A stretch of DNA of 64,000 nucleotides from Tetragonia tetragonoides (Eukaryota > Streptophyta > Magnoliopsida > Caryophyllales > Aizoaceae), in assembly GCA_038025085.1 (NCBI GenBank), contig CM076143.1, forward strand, positions 14,307,501-14,371,500, given 5' to 3'. How positions within the stretch are numbered: position 1 is the first letter of the stretch; every line of letters begins with the position of its first letter. A program made the position numbers and the translations under genes. A model generated the notes under the pieces. That model saw nothing but the letters and a program-made list of their open reading frames with translations, was not told the DNA's origin and searched no databases. Below, piece by piece: positions 1 through 11,640 of the stretch.

Positions 1-454
1 CAATCCACTATATAAATCCTAAAAATTTGAATAGTTATAAGTGATACTTAATTATAAAATAATTTTTCTCAAATCAGAGTCCGATTCAGATTTTTTTTGA
101 ATGAACCTTGTGAGCTCTCATTATTTATTTAATTTTTGTTATATTTTCTTTTTAAAAATTTTCTTTGGAGATTCAGTGAATATATCACATAGTGAGCCCC
201 TCAATCATGAACCGACTTGGCAAAATTAGGGGTAAACAAAAACTACTAAACGCTGCTCTGAGATAAAACCCCTGTTTCTCTCGTTTCACTGCTAATTTTT
301 GCCCTTGGTTTTGGCATTCTAACTTATTATTCCCAAAGGGTTTTGAATTTTTGATTCACAACCAAATCAATTCATCTTCAATTCTCGGCATAACAATTCA
401 CCCTTCAAATTCATCTTTTTTATTTTCTCTCTCCTCGAATTGGATTCAGCAACA
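1..454 (+). promoter_or_regulatory. 5' flank and leader of the PRP22-type gene
   Basis: AT-rich sequence upstream of the helicase start codon. A TATATAAAT string lies at about 9-18, too far from the ATG to be used unless the leader is long. From about 255 the sequence becomes pyrimidine-rich (CTCTCG, CTTCAA and similar), typical of a plant 5' UTR, and leads into the ATG at 455. I see no firm core promoter closer in, so the transcription start is unknown. Confidence 0.4.
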
Positions 455-3400
455 ATGGTGATGATAGAGGAAACCAAAGATGACGCCTTGAAGAAGCTAG
501 AGTATCTGTCTTTAGTATCAAAGGTATGTTCCGAACTCGAAACTCATGTAGGTGTTGGCGATAAAGTGGTAGCCGAATTCATCACCGATTTAGGGCATGA
601 ATGTGAGACAGTTGATGAATTCGATGCTAAGCTTAAAGAAAACGGTGCTGAAATGCCTGATTATTTTGTGAAAACTTTGTTAACTATTATTCATGCTATT
701 TTGCCACCGAAACCTAAAGGAAGTGATAATTCTGATGGTAAGGCTAAGTTTTCTAGTTTGTCAATTGCTGATGGTAAAGCTAGGGTTAGGGAGTTGGAGA
801 GAGAGATTGAGATGGAGGCTGAGGAACGGCGGAGGAAGGGCGGGGGTGAGGAGGAGGGTGATCGAAATCAAGGGTCACGCGGTCGGGATAGGGATAGGGA
901 TAGGGATAGGGATAGGGGGAGAGAGAGGGAGAGGAGAGGTGGTGGGTATGATAATAGGTCGGAACGACATAGAGGAAGAGATGATGATGGGTACGAGGAT
1001 AGGAGGGGTAGACGGGGTGATGATAGAGGTAGGAGGGGGAGATATGAGGATGATGATGAAGGTAATGGGGATAATGGAGATAGAAGAGGTGGCCGACATG
1101 GTAAGTCGGGAAGATATAGGGAAAGAGATGAGGATGGGTGTGAGGATAGGAGGGGTAGATGGGGGGATGAGAGGGATAGGATGGAGAGATATGAGGAAGT
1201 GGGTGATGAGGGTGATGGGGAGAATGGAGATAGGAGGGATGGTGATAGGGATAGGGGTCAGAGGAATGAGAAACAAAAGCAAAACTCGGATGAGCCTGAG
1301 TTGTGTAATGTTTATAAGGGCAGAGTTTCAAGAGTGATGGAAACGGGTTGTTTTGTTCAGTTGCTTGGGTTTAAAGGAAAGGAGGGTTTGGTTCATGTTT
1401 CGCAGATGGCTAGTAGGCGGATTGCGAATGCTAAAGATGTTGTGAAGCGTGATCAAGAGGTTTATGTGAAGGTGTTATCGTTTTCACAGGGAAAGTACAG
1501 TTTTTCGATTAGGGATGTGGATCAGAATACTGGTAAGGATTTGCTTCCTACAATGAAGAAGAGGTTGGAGGAGGATGCTTTTAGGACGAATCCTGCTGGT
1601 GCTAATGGGCCTACCACTAGGACGGGTATTTCGGGAATTCGTATAGTGGAGGAGGATGATTCTAGGCCTTCACGTCGACCACTGAAGCGTATGAGTTCAC
1701 CAGAGAAGTGGGAAACTAAGCAGCTTATTGCGTCGGGTGTTATGAGTGTGAAGGAGTTTGGAACCTTCGATGATGATGGTGATGGTGATGGAGTGCTTTA
1801 CCAAGAAGAGGGTGCTGAAGAAGAGCTCGAGATTGAGTTAAATGAAGATGAACCTGCGTTTTTAAATGGGCAGACTCGATACACCGCTGACATGTCACCG
1901 GTTAAGATCTTTAAGAATCCCGAGGGGTCCTTGAGTCGTGCAGCTGCTCTCCAGTCTGCTCTGATAAAGGAAAGGAGGGAAGTGCGTGAGCAGCAACAGA
2001 GGACGATGCTTGATTCAATTCCGAAAGATCTTAATCGTCCTTGGGAAGATCCAATGCCAGAGACAGGGGAGAGGCATCTAGCGCAGGAGCTGAGAGGTGT
2101 CGGCTTGTCAGCGTATGATATGCCAGAATGGAAGAAGGAAGCTTACGGTAAGGCTTTGACTTTCGGGCAGAAATCCAAGCTCTCAATCCAGGATCAGAGG
2201 CAGAGTTTGCCAATCTACAAATTGAAGAAAGAACTAATTCAAGCAGTGCATGATAATCAGGTTCTGGTTGTGATTGGTGAGACTGGATCAGGGAAAACAA
2301 CTCAGGTAACTCAATACCTTGCTGAAGCCGGTTATACCACTAGGGGTAAAATTGGATGTACCCAGCCCCGTAGAGTGGCTGCTATGTCGGTAGCCAAGAG
2401 GGTTGCTGAGGAGTTCGGTTGTCGACTAGGGGAGGAAGTTGGGTATGCTATACGGTTTGAGGATTGTACCGGTCCTGAAACAGTGATTAAGTATATGACT
2501 GACGGTATGCTTCTTAGGGAAATCCTGATTGATGAAAATCTTTCTCAGTACTCGGTTATAATGCTTGATGAAGCACATGAGAGAACCATACATACAGATG
2601 TCCTATTTGGCCTGTTAAAAAAGCTCATTGACCGGAGGCCTGAACTTCGTTTGATTGTCACCTCTGCTACATTGGATGCTGAAAAATTTTCTGGATATTT
2701 CTTCAACTGTAATATCTTCACTATTCCTGGCAGAACTTTCCCTGTGGAGATTTTGTATACTAAGCAACCTGAGACCGATTACTTGGATGCAGCTCTAATT
2801 ACAGTGCTACAGATTCACTTGACAGAACCTGAAGGTGACGTTCTCCTTTTCTTGACTGGGCAGGAGGAGATTGATTTTGCATGCCAGTGTCTTTTTGAGA
2901 GGATGAAAGCCCTTGGTAAGAATGTTCCTGAACTGATAATTCTTCCAGTTTATAGCGCCCTTCCTAGTGAAATGCAATCTAGAATTTTCGACCCTGCCCC
3001 TCCTGGAAAGAGGAAAGTAGTTGTTGCTACAAATATTGCGGAAGCTTCTCTGACCATTGATGGGATATTTTATGTGGTTGACCCTGGATTTGCTAAGCAA
3101 AATGTGTATAACCCAAAACAAGGGCTTGATTCACTTGTCATAACCCCAATTTCACAAGCATCTGCCAAGCAGCGAGCAGGACGTGCTGGGCGTACTGGGC
3201 CTGGGAAATGCTACCGTCTTTATACAGAGAGTGCCTATCGAAATGAAATGTCTCCCACCTCAATTCCAGAGATTCAGAGAATTAATCTTGGGATGACGAC
3301 GTTGAATATGAAGGCTATGGGAATTAATGACCTGCTGTCCTTTGATTTTATGGACCCACCTCCTCCTCAAGCACTTATTTCTGCTATGGAGCAATTGTAT

Positions 3401-5574
3401 AGTCTTGGAGCTTTGGATGAGGAAGGTCTTTTAACAAAACTGGGTAGAAAGATGGCAGAATTCCCCTTGGAACCACCACTGTCCAAGATGCTTCTGGCCA
3501 GCGTTGACCTTGGATGCAGTGATGAGATTTTGACCATAATTGCAATGATTCAAACTGGGAATATCTTCTACAGGCCTAGAGAGAAACAAGCACAAGCAGA
3601 TCAAAAGAGGGCCAAGTTTTTTCAGCCAGAGGGTGATCATTTAACGTTGCTTGCTGTTTATGAGGCCTGGAAAGCAAAGAATTTTTCGGGGCCATGGTGC
3701 TTTGAAAATTTTATCCAATCTCGATCTCTGCGAAGGGCACAGGATGTCAGAAAGCAACTTCTCAGTATCATGGACAAGTATGTCCTATTATTAACTTCTT
3801 TTGTGTTTCTACAACCCTTCCCCTTGGCATCATTGTGAACATCTTTACATGTATATGACTTTGTATGTTACTGCTGCGTACCCCCCACCCTTGCAATAGT
3901 TGGTTTGTCATTCGTAGAAACATCCGCAGAACTAGCGAAGTAGGGAGAAGGTCATAGAGGTGGGATTGAACGAAATAGTGAGAAGGTCATAGAGGGGGGA
4001 TTAAAAGAAATAGGGAGAAGGTCATACGTTCCACAAAACTATATTGATAGTTGATTTTATTTATATATTCTTTCTGTGCTGTGGCAATTATCTTTGCATT
4101 AGCATAGTTGGAACTTTTAGAATATACATATGAACCTAGTGTGCATCCACAAACTCCTACTCCCGATCTGGGAAGATGTTCTGTTGGGCCGGAAGTTGTC
4201 GGCATGGTTGCAAATTATTGTTTTTCGTCTTTTTATTTGATTTTATTTCAAACAGTTACTTTTTTATTAGTGAACTTCTGGACGGTGGTGGGACTTGAAA
4301 TACACACACATGAGGCCCAAAGTTTGGACTTTGGACCCATGAGTCCTGACGCAACACCTAATACGAAGTTCTAACCTTTTAACCAAGGAGAACTTCATAC
4401 TCTTTCTAGTCCAGATATATCATATAAAAGAGGAGAAAAGGAAGTTTGGAAACTTTGGAGGGGCTGTGCCTCCTCCTGCCTCAACTGCGTGATGCAGCAG
4501 TTGTCAGACTTGTTACTGGTTCCTTGGAAACAATGTCGCTAAATGACTTAATAGTCATGTTCTGTAACGTAAAAAAATTATGGATTATGTAAATAATGAC
4601 ACTTTCAAAGAGCTTAGTTCTCGGGATAGTTGCACCCAAAGCGAGTTAGGCACTCAAGCCACTAGCTATGTGTAGGTTTTGCAACCCGGATAAAATGGTA
4701 TCAAGAAGGATTTTTATCTTCCTATATTAGGCTGGCTTTTTTGAATTTTGCATGGAGGTGAAGTTTCTCCATTTTGACTTTGGGGCCTTTTGTTTTAATT
4801 TGTTTGCTTTTTGTGTTGACTGCTCGAATAAGCATATGGAAATGAAACAACGGGGAATATATGGTAGATAAAAGAGTAACTTATGGTTTTTGGTAGTGAG
4901 TACTGATGGCGAGCTTAGAGTATGCTGTGCCATTCTGGGACTGAACTCAGTTCCTCTTGCACTGAGAGTGATCATCATTTTACCGATTAAACATGCTTGT
5001 TGTGGTTTTTACATAGTCAGTTTGATTTCTTCTTGTAATACCTGTTTTCTGTATCTCTCCTGCTTCATTTGGAGGCCAATACGTTTCAGTTTTCTGGATC
5101 TTGGTATTAAAACATTATAAGTTGCATTAGCATATCAGCTCTCAAAATTTACTATATCTCATTTGTGTTCTGTGTTTCAGGTATAAATTGGATGTTGTGA
5201 GCGCTGGCAAGAATTTTACCAAAATAAGGAAAGCAATTGCTGCTGGTTTTTTCTTTCACGCTGCCAGGAAGGATCCACAAGAGGGATACAGAACCTTGGT
5301 CGAGAATCAGCCTGTTTACATCCACCCTAGCAGTGCATTGTTTCAGAGGCAGCCAGATTGGGTCATATACCATGAACTGGTTATGACCACAAAAGAATAT
5401 ATGAGGGAGGTGACTGTCGTTGATCCAAAGTGGCTGGTTGAGTTAGCTCCTAGATTTTTCAAAGTAGCAGATCCCACAAAAATGAGCAAGCGCAAGCGTC
5501 AAGAACGTATAGAGCCACTTTATGATAGATATCATGAGCCTAACTCTTGGCGTCTGAGCAAAAGGCGTGCTTAG
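455..5574 (+). CDS. PRP22: PRP22/DHX8-type pre-mRNA-splicing DEAH-box RNA helicase (2 exons)
   Basis: Exons 455-3777 and 5181-5574; the GT-AG intron joins in frame (phase 2) and gives 1238 aa. The open frame runs back to a TTG at 440, but the first ATG, at 455, is the likely start. Domain order: an N-terminal region; a very basic/acidic RD/RE/DR-rich stretch (about residues 120-275); an S1 RNA-binding domain (about 283-355, CNVYKGRV...GLVHVSQM); then the helicase core with Walker A GETGSGKT (608-615), DEAH (705-708), SAT (737-739) and QRAGRAGR (about 905); then HA2/OB regions. The C-terminus, [10 protein letters not shown], is the characteristic PRP22 end. In the family (yeast Prp22, human DHX8, Arabidopsis DEAH5) this ATPase releases spliced mRNA from the spliceosome in the nucleus. 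Length and every motif are as expected, so it looks functional. Exon 1 alone reads through into the intron for about 20 codons; that extension is not real protein. Confidence 0.95.
3778..5180 (+). other. intron of the PRP22-type gene
   Basis: A 1.4-kb intron starting GTATGT and ending TTTCAG. Splicing restores the codon for the K of MDKYKLDVV. Open frames inside it (for example 4108-4374 and 4890-5120) resemble nothing I know. It holds a short 35-bp tandem repeat near its start and otherwise unremarkable T-rich sequence. Confidence 0.85.
3944..4029. repeat. 35-bp minisatellite, about 2.4 copies
   Basis: GAGAAGGTCAT recurs at 3945, 3980 and 4015, a period of 35 bp. Each unit carries a GGGATT...GAAATAG segment. 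It lies entirely within the helicase intron. Confidence 0.8.
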
Positions 5575-5778
5575 CTTTCTCTCGTTGATTTTGACATTAG
5601 GTCTGTCATCTATGCTACATGCCTCTTAATTTTGATTTAATTTTTTTATGTAAAAAAGTATATTGTTCACAGTTTATTGCACATGCATTTCCCTCTTTGT
5701 AAGACTTGTGGAGTGTTTGCGTATCTTCTAATGATAAGAAGTTCTCATATGATGTTTCAATTTGCATTAATATTTGCA
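5575..5778 (+). other. 3' UTR of the PRP22-type gene, cut off by a LINE
   Basis: T-rich sequence following the stop codon with no coding potential. The last ten bases (5769-5778, AATATTTGCA) are the left copy of the target-site duplication of the LINE that follows. The original downstream sequence resumes at 8834. I cannot tell whether polyadenylation occurs before or inside the LINE. Confidence 0.6.
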
Positions 5779-5780
5779 TC

Positions 5781-8737
5781 CAGTGGGGCCCGACCCCTTT
5801 CCGCTTTGAGAATATGTGGTGTTCACATGCGGAGTTTGGGGCTAAGGTTCGGGATTGGTGGGCGGAGTGTGAGGTTGAGGGGTGGAGGGGGTACTGTTTC
5901 ATGAGGAGGTTGAGGTTTGTGAAGGAACGTTTGAAAGTTTGGAATAAGGAGACGTTTGGAGATGTGCGGGTGCGAAAGGGGGAGATTCTTAAGGAGATTT
6001 TGGTGACGGATCGGGCCTTGAGCGAGGAGGGCCATGTTGAGGAGTTGCTGAGGAAGAGTGTTGATTTGAAGAATAGGCTAGAGGAGGTTTTGCTTAAGGA
6101 AAGGCAGAGTCAGCGTCAGAAGATGAAGGGGAGATGGGCGAAGGAGGGGGATGTGAGTTCTAGGTTGTTCTTTAAAGTGGTTAATGGGAAGCGGAGGAGG
6201 AGTTTTGTTCGGGAGTTGGAGACTGATGATGGTGAGCGTGTGACTGATGTGAATAGGATTAGTGACGAGATTACAGCTTTCTACAAGGGTCTTTTTGAGG
6301 AAGAAGTGGTTGATAGACCGATGTTGGAGGGAGTGGAGTGGCCACCTATTACGCCATTGCTTCGGGATTGGCTTGAGCGCCCTTTTGAGTTAGAGGAGAT
6401 ACGGGCTGCGGTGTTTGGGATGGATCGTGAGAAATCCCTGGGGCCGGATGGATTCACTATGGCCTATTACCAGGATTGCTGGGAGGTCATCAAGGAGGAT
6501 CTGATGGGGGTTTTTACTGAGTTTCATGAAACAGGGGTGGTCGGGAAGAGTATGAACTCTAATTTTATCACCCTTGTCCCTAAGAAGGACCGGTCGATTA
6601 AGGTGAGGGATTTTAGGCCTATTAGTTTAGTCACCAGTGTCTATAAGATTTTGACGAAGGTCCTGTCTATTAGACTTGGGGCGGTTTTGACGGGGACGAT
6701 CTCGGCTGCCCAGAGTGCTTTTGTGGAGGGTCGCCAGATCATTGACGCAGCTTTGGTTGCTAATGAGGTGGTTGATGGTGCTCGCCGGAATAACGACTCG
6801 GGGGTTGTTTTTAAGTTGGACTTTGAGAAAGCTTATGACCGGGTTAGTTGGGGTATTTTGGATCACGTTCTAGATAGGAAGGGCTTTGGGGGGCGTTGGC
6901 GCTCCTGGATTAGGGATTGTCTGTCTAACGCTAGTTTTTCTGTCCTTGTTAATGGGGCGGCTCGTGACTGGTTCACTTCGTCACGTGGTTTGCGCCAGGG
7001 GGACCCCCTGTCCCCTTTCCTTTTCACTCTAGTCGTTGATGTCCTTGGCCGAATGTTGGATAGGGGAGTGGAGCGGGGGCTTGTTGAAGGATTCAGGGTG
7101 GGTCGGGAAAGGGTTTGTGTTTCCCACCTGCAGTTTGCCGATGATACGATCCTTTTCCTTTCGGCCGACGCCGAAGGTTTTAAGAGGGTACTCACGCTCT
7201 TACAAGTTTTTGAGGTTGTGTCGGGGATGCGAATTAATTTGTCTAAGTGTAGTTTGGCGGGGGTCAACGTGGGGGAGGTTGTTCTGACTTCCTTGGCTGG
7301 TCTAGTGGGTTGTCAGGTTCAGCAGTGGCCGCTTACTTATTTGGGGGTGCCCCTCGGAGGTAATCCCAGGTCGGTTTCCTTTTGGGAACCGGTAGTGTCT
7401 AGGGTGGCCAAGCGTCTAGATGGTTGGAAAGGGGTATATTTCTCGTTGTGGGGGAGGATCACTATTTTGCATTCCTGCCTAGCTAGTATTCCTCTTTACT
7501 ACCTTTCCCTTTTTAAAATTCCTGTTGGGGTAGCTAATAGGATTGAGAGGATGATGAGGGACTTTCTTTGGTCGGGGGTTGTGGAGGGTAAGAGGGATCA
7601 CCTGGTTAGTTGGGACCATGTTTGCCGGCCGAAAATTGAGGGGGGCTTGGGTCTTGGTAGGTTGGTGTCCAAGAACATTTCGCTAGTGGGTAAGTGGTTA
7701 TGGCGTTTTCCCCTAGAATCTGGCTCCCTATGGCACCGAGTTATCAGAAGCAAGTACGGCCTTCAGCATAATGGGTGGGACATCCGAGCCAGCTCAACTA
7801 TTTCCCATGCTTGCCCTTGGAAGTTCGTTTCCCAGGTATCGTCCTTATTCTTTCCCCTGGTCAGGTATAATGTGGGTAATGGTCAACAGGTTCGGTTCTG
7901 GGAAGATGTGTGGAATGGGGAAAATGCTTTCTCTTCTACATATCCGCGGGTTTTTCGTTTGTCCTCTCTTCATGGGGCACCTGTGGCTGATTTTTACTCA
8001 GAGGTTGGTGGTTCCTGGAACCTTCACTTTCGGCGACCACCCCGGGATATAGAAATGGAGGAACTCGTTTCCCTCCTGGGTGTCCTCCACTCTAGGTTTC
8101 TCGTCCCTAGGGACGATTCTAGGATTTGGATTTGGATTGGGGACTCCTCTGGGGTTTTTTCTTCCAAGTCCTTCCTCCATCATCTTAGCCTTCCGTCTCA
8201 ATTTCCACATTTTCCCCTTTCCTCTTATATTTGGAAGTTCAAGGTTCCTCTGAAGGTTCGTGCTTTTGTGTGGACTTTGGTGCTAGGTAAGGTGAATACT
8301 TGTGATATGGTGCAACGGCGAAGGCCACATATGTGTCTCCTTCCCAGCATGTGTGTGATGTGTCGGCAGGACGGAGGCAGGACGGAGAGAGTTGCTTGCA
8401 CTTGTTTGTATTGTGTAATTTTGCGAGGGCTCTGTGGGATCGGCTGTTGTGTGGGGAGCCTTTTGTGTGCCCTGCTACTGTGGGGCAATTCCTACAGATG
8501 CGTTTTACTGCTATGCGGAGGGGGAAGGAGGGTAGGATGTTGTGGCGGTGTGCCTGTTTAGCTATTCTTTGGTGCACTTGGCTAGAGAGGAACTCGAGGA
8601 TTTTCTCTGACAAGGGAAAGAGTGCCGATATAGTTTGGGAACATATAGTTTATCTGGCTTCCCTGTGGGCGAAGGCGGCTGGTGCCTTCAAGGGGGTGCC
8701 TCTGACGGTCATTCAACGTTATTGGCATGATTTGTAG
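5781..8737 (+). pseudogene. LINE ORF2 remnant: reverse transcriptase plus zf-RVT, frameshifted
   Basis: One open frame runs to about 8370 and carries the reverse transcriptase: the DGFTMAYYQDCW region, LVPKKDRSIKVRDFRPISL, KLDFEKAYDRVSW, GLRQGDPLSPFLF and the catalytic FADD (7134-7145). The zinc-binding zf-RVT region (WKFKVPLKVRAFVWTLVL...) follows. Near 8376 the frame breaks because of an 11-bp tandem duplication. The rest of zf-RVT (SCLHLFVLCNFARALWDRL... to WHDL) continues in another frame to the stop at 8737. No other stop is visible and the RT motifs are intact, so the insertion is fairly young. No start codon, endonuclease or RNase H is present. Confidence 0.9.
8365..8386 (+). repeat. 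11-bp tandem duplication causing a frameshift
   Basis: GGCAGGACGGA is present twice in a row (8365-8375 and 8376-8386) inside the LINE zf-RVT coding region. With a single copy the two open frames would be continuous, so the duplication explains the break. Confidence 0.9.
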
Positions 8738-8843
8738 ATACTCTACTCTTATTCTTGTATTTTGAGGATACCTTATCCTCCATTTTGTATTCTTTCACGA
8801 TTTGATTAATAAAAGGTTTTTCTTATCTAAAAAAATATTTGCA

Positions 8844-10766
8844 CTGCAGTTTTTGGGTGCTTTTTTTTTTTTAATTTTTGGATTTATCTTTTAATTTCGT
8901 ATTTCTTCCCCATTTTGAGCTAGGTTGGGTGCTGGTTTCCGCCAGCAGATATTTTCTATGCTTGGTCGTAGCACATATGTACATTGCCCTTTTTGCACTT
9001 GAGGTCTTGTGCAGAGTGCATATCCACTGAAATTGTGGAAGTCTTAGTGTAAATTCCACAACTTGCTGTGATGTAGGATCAGTGAAGGTCTATGTATCTA
9101 TTATTGTTTCTCGAACTGTGATACTTGATAGGAAAAGATTCTTCAATGTCACTAGGATGTAGCGTGTTCCTTGTATTTTCACCAGAGGCCCTGATATTTG
9201 TTTTCTGTCCCCTTTATTGAGTCAGAAGTCCACATGCACGTCATATTTATTATTCTTTTAAATGTAATTTGCTTGAGCAGCTTTTTGTTGTGGAAGTGGT
9301 GCATTATGTGGCATACATGAAAAGGAAAATCTTTCTGGGCATGAGGGTTCAATACTTGCTAGTGTTTGGTATTGGGGCTGCATTGTGTACATTATGATCC
9401 AGCTTTCTTCTTGGAGAAGATTGAATACTAGAGAGGTTATTGTGATCTTCTGATCCACGGAGCAAGTGTGTCTCTCAATTGGTACTAGTTATTGAGTGTC
9501 GCTTAATTCTTGTGTATATTGTAGCTCAGAACCAGGGAGAGGAAAGAAAGAGAAAGCCAACCCCATGATTCCATGACAAGATGGTGAGAATAGATGCTTG
9601 GTTTTTGTATTGCTTACTTCGCCATTTGTGAATATGCATTAAAATTCATTTACTTATGTTCTGGAATGGACTGTGATTGATACTATTAATGCATATCCTG
9701 GCTTGAGATTGATAGAGAGTGATGACCAGAACCAGAAAGTATCTTTTTTTTCTTCTTCTTGTGAAAGGAAAATCAGGATTTCATTTTTCTATAACATGAC
9801 AACAATTCAGGTTTGATGCATGTCTTGAAAAAACTAAAAGAAGTTCAGTACTCTTTTCTGGTTCCTTCAGCTTTCTGGATAGTATGTCAAATGGGGACTA
9901 TACTATTGTGCCTCTGTAAATATTGCCTAAATGAGTATCTGGATTCTTGATGTTTGTTCACAGCGCCAGCCGCCAACGTAGTGATTGGTCATGCTGACAA
10001 AATTTGGAGGCATTGTGAAGCAGAGCATCACTAGTGCTCAGCCGCAGGGGTTTCGTCTTGTTCCCATGACATGGCAATTGAAGGTACGGATATACCTTGC
10101 AACTGATTTTCATAAAGCTTTTTAGAAATTGATTATTGTATGATCTTTGCACTTCTTTATTTTGCTATTTTATTTTTGGATAGAATGTTTTCAGTTATTA
10201 TTGATGGTGATTCTTTTAGCTTTGTTTTTATTTCCTCTAAATTTCTACATCTTTTGTGTATGTCATTCTGCACTTCTGTATCTACATCCTCCATCCATAA
10301 AGTTACCTGAGATTAGCTTTAGGATTCTCGAAATGTAAGAAGTTTACTTTGGAATCAGGCTTAAGTAAGGTGTATATCAGTAATAAATAGTGGTAAACAA
10401 CAAATTATTGATGTTTAAATCAAGTGTTTTCCTTTTCGGAGTATGACTAACTTTAGGGACGTAGGGAATTTGTTCCAACTCCTGATATCACATAAAATTC
10501 ATGTTGCATCAGAGTTTGTGGGCAGAGAGAGCATGTTTTCCCTCAGTCTGTGATTCTCTCAGTGATGCATACAGTGTGAGAGCCAGAAATCCAAGAATGA
10601 ATGCATAGTTTCTCTTCAATACATCTGCCTGTAGGTGTTGGTCTCATTTCTGTCACAGCAATGGGGAGCTGGTCCTGGACGTATACACATGTGAAAGGAA
10701 AAGTGGTGCCATAGAGCTTTATTATTCTTATATCGTGCTTGAAAACCCAATCCATAGTATTATTTA
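8844..10766. other. intergenic sequence, no gene recognised
   Basis: T-rich sequence with short open frames only. It begins as the old continuation of the helicase 3' flank. A few stretches look exon-like by composition (for example about 9962-10085, preceded by TTCACAG), but they encode nothing I recognise, so no gene is called. Confidence 0.6.
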
Positions 10767-11032
10767 GAGCATGTTTGGCCTAGCTTGTGGGTAACTTTTA
10801 CTTTTTTTTCCCTCACAAACCACCCCCCCTCCACTTCCTCCTCACCTCCATTTTCAACTTCCAAAAAGTTCAAAATACCCTGTAGAACCCCCTAGAACCC
10901 CCAAAAGTAGAAGCACCAAATTGGATCTTCTACTTGTAGGCTTCCCAATGGGTGTTTTGAGCTTCTTAAAAGGAGCGTGAAGAGGAGGTAGAGTGGGTGG
11001 TTTGTGAGGAAAAATAGGAGGAAAAGTAGACA
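10767..11032. mobile_element. foldback MITE (Tourist-like), right end lost
   Basis: Starts GAGCATGTTTGGCCTAGCTTG directly after TTA, exactly as the better copy at 13752-14060. It shares its C-rich left arm (CCCTCACAAACCA...CTTCCAAAAAG) and G-rich right arm (GGTTTGTGAGGAAAAATAGG). The right terminal repeat is missing: similarity stops near 11030. Confidence 0.75.
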
Positions 11033-11117
11033 GTGCCCATGTAAAATGATTGGTTACCACCACTGAACCACCACTACCCAATGGTTGATTACTTTTAGGA
11101 AGAAGAAGATTCTCTGG

Positions 11118-11640
11118 CGCATGCTTTCGTGTGGACTTTAGTTTGGTTAATTGAATACTCATGATGCAGTGGAGGGGACTTGGGTGGGGGGTTACCTCAA
11201 ATGTGTATGTGTTGTGTAATCGAGTTACTGACTTGCCTCCATTTGTTTGCACTGTCAGGATACTAGGACTTGCTGGAGGAGTATTTTTGGGTTGAGGAAT
11301 AGAATATTGTTTGTCTGCCTATTGAAGTCCAGGGTCTGCAGGCTAAGTATGTCGGGTGTGATAGGGGTAAGGATGGTAGATTGCTGTGGCAGTGTGCTTT
11401 TCATTGCGGTCTTCTGGTGCAATTGGTTGGAGCGGAATGCTCGGATTTTTTCTGAGGTGGCCACCAAAGCTTGTTTGGGACTAGGTACTGTATTTGGCCT
11501 GTTTATGGGCTAGGGTGGCTGGGGTTCCCTCACGGATGCTCAATGTCTTTGGATGTTTTACATTCAGTAGTTTCTTTTGAGGACTTCTTGTTCTCTTAGG
11601 TTGTAATATTTTCCCATCTCTAACAAAAACAATCTTATCT
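11118..11640 (+). mobile_element. old LINE 3' relic
   Basis: Translation in shifting frames matches the zf-RVT end of the window's LINEs: first AFVWTLVW, then CVLFIAVFWCNWLERNARIFSEVATKA. The 3' end has the familiar TCTTATCTAAAAA tail. Many frameshifts and stops show it is much older than the copy at 5779. The 5' limit is approximate and I found no TSD. Confidence 0.75.

Larger units (their letters stand above)
5779..8833 (+). mobile_element. 5'-truncated L1-type LINE with 10-bp TSD
   Basis: A non-LTR retrotransposon fragment in the same orientation as the helicase gene. It begins inside ORF2 just before the reverse transcriptase region, at the motif WGPTPFRFENMW, which is also present in the longer LINE at 58-62 kb. 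It ends in the TTAATAAAAGG...TTATCTAAAAA tail shared by other copies in this window. The flanking repeats AATATTTGCA (5769-5778 and 8834-8843) are an intact TSD, as expected from target-primed reverse transcription. The 5' truncation removes ORF1 and the endonuclease, so it cannot move on its own. Confidence 0.93.

Noticed and set aside
440..454. Start of the helicase frame at a TTG (440)
   Set aside because: Nuclear plant genes use ATG; the first ATG in frame is at 455.
693..1337. Long open frames on both strands over the RD-rich region
   Set aside because: Shadows of the GATAGG-type repeats in the helicase coding sequence; no known domain.
4108..4374. 88-codon open frame in the helicase intron
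   Set aside because: Lies inside a well-supported intron and resembles nothing.
9958..10085. Possible exon after TTCACAG
   Set aside because: No recognisable protein and no consistent partner exons.
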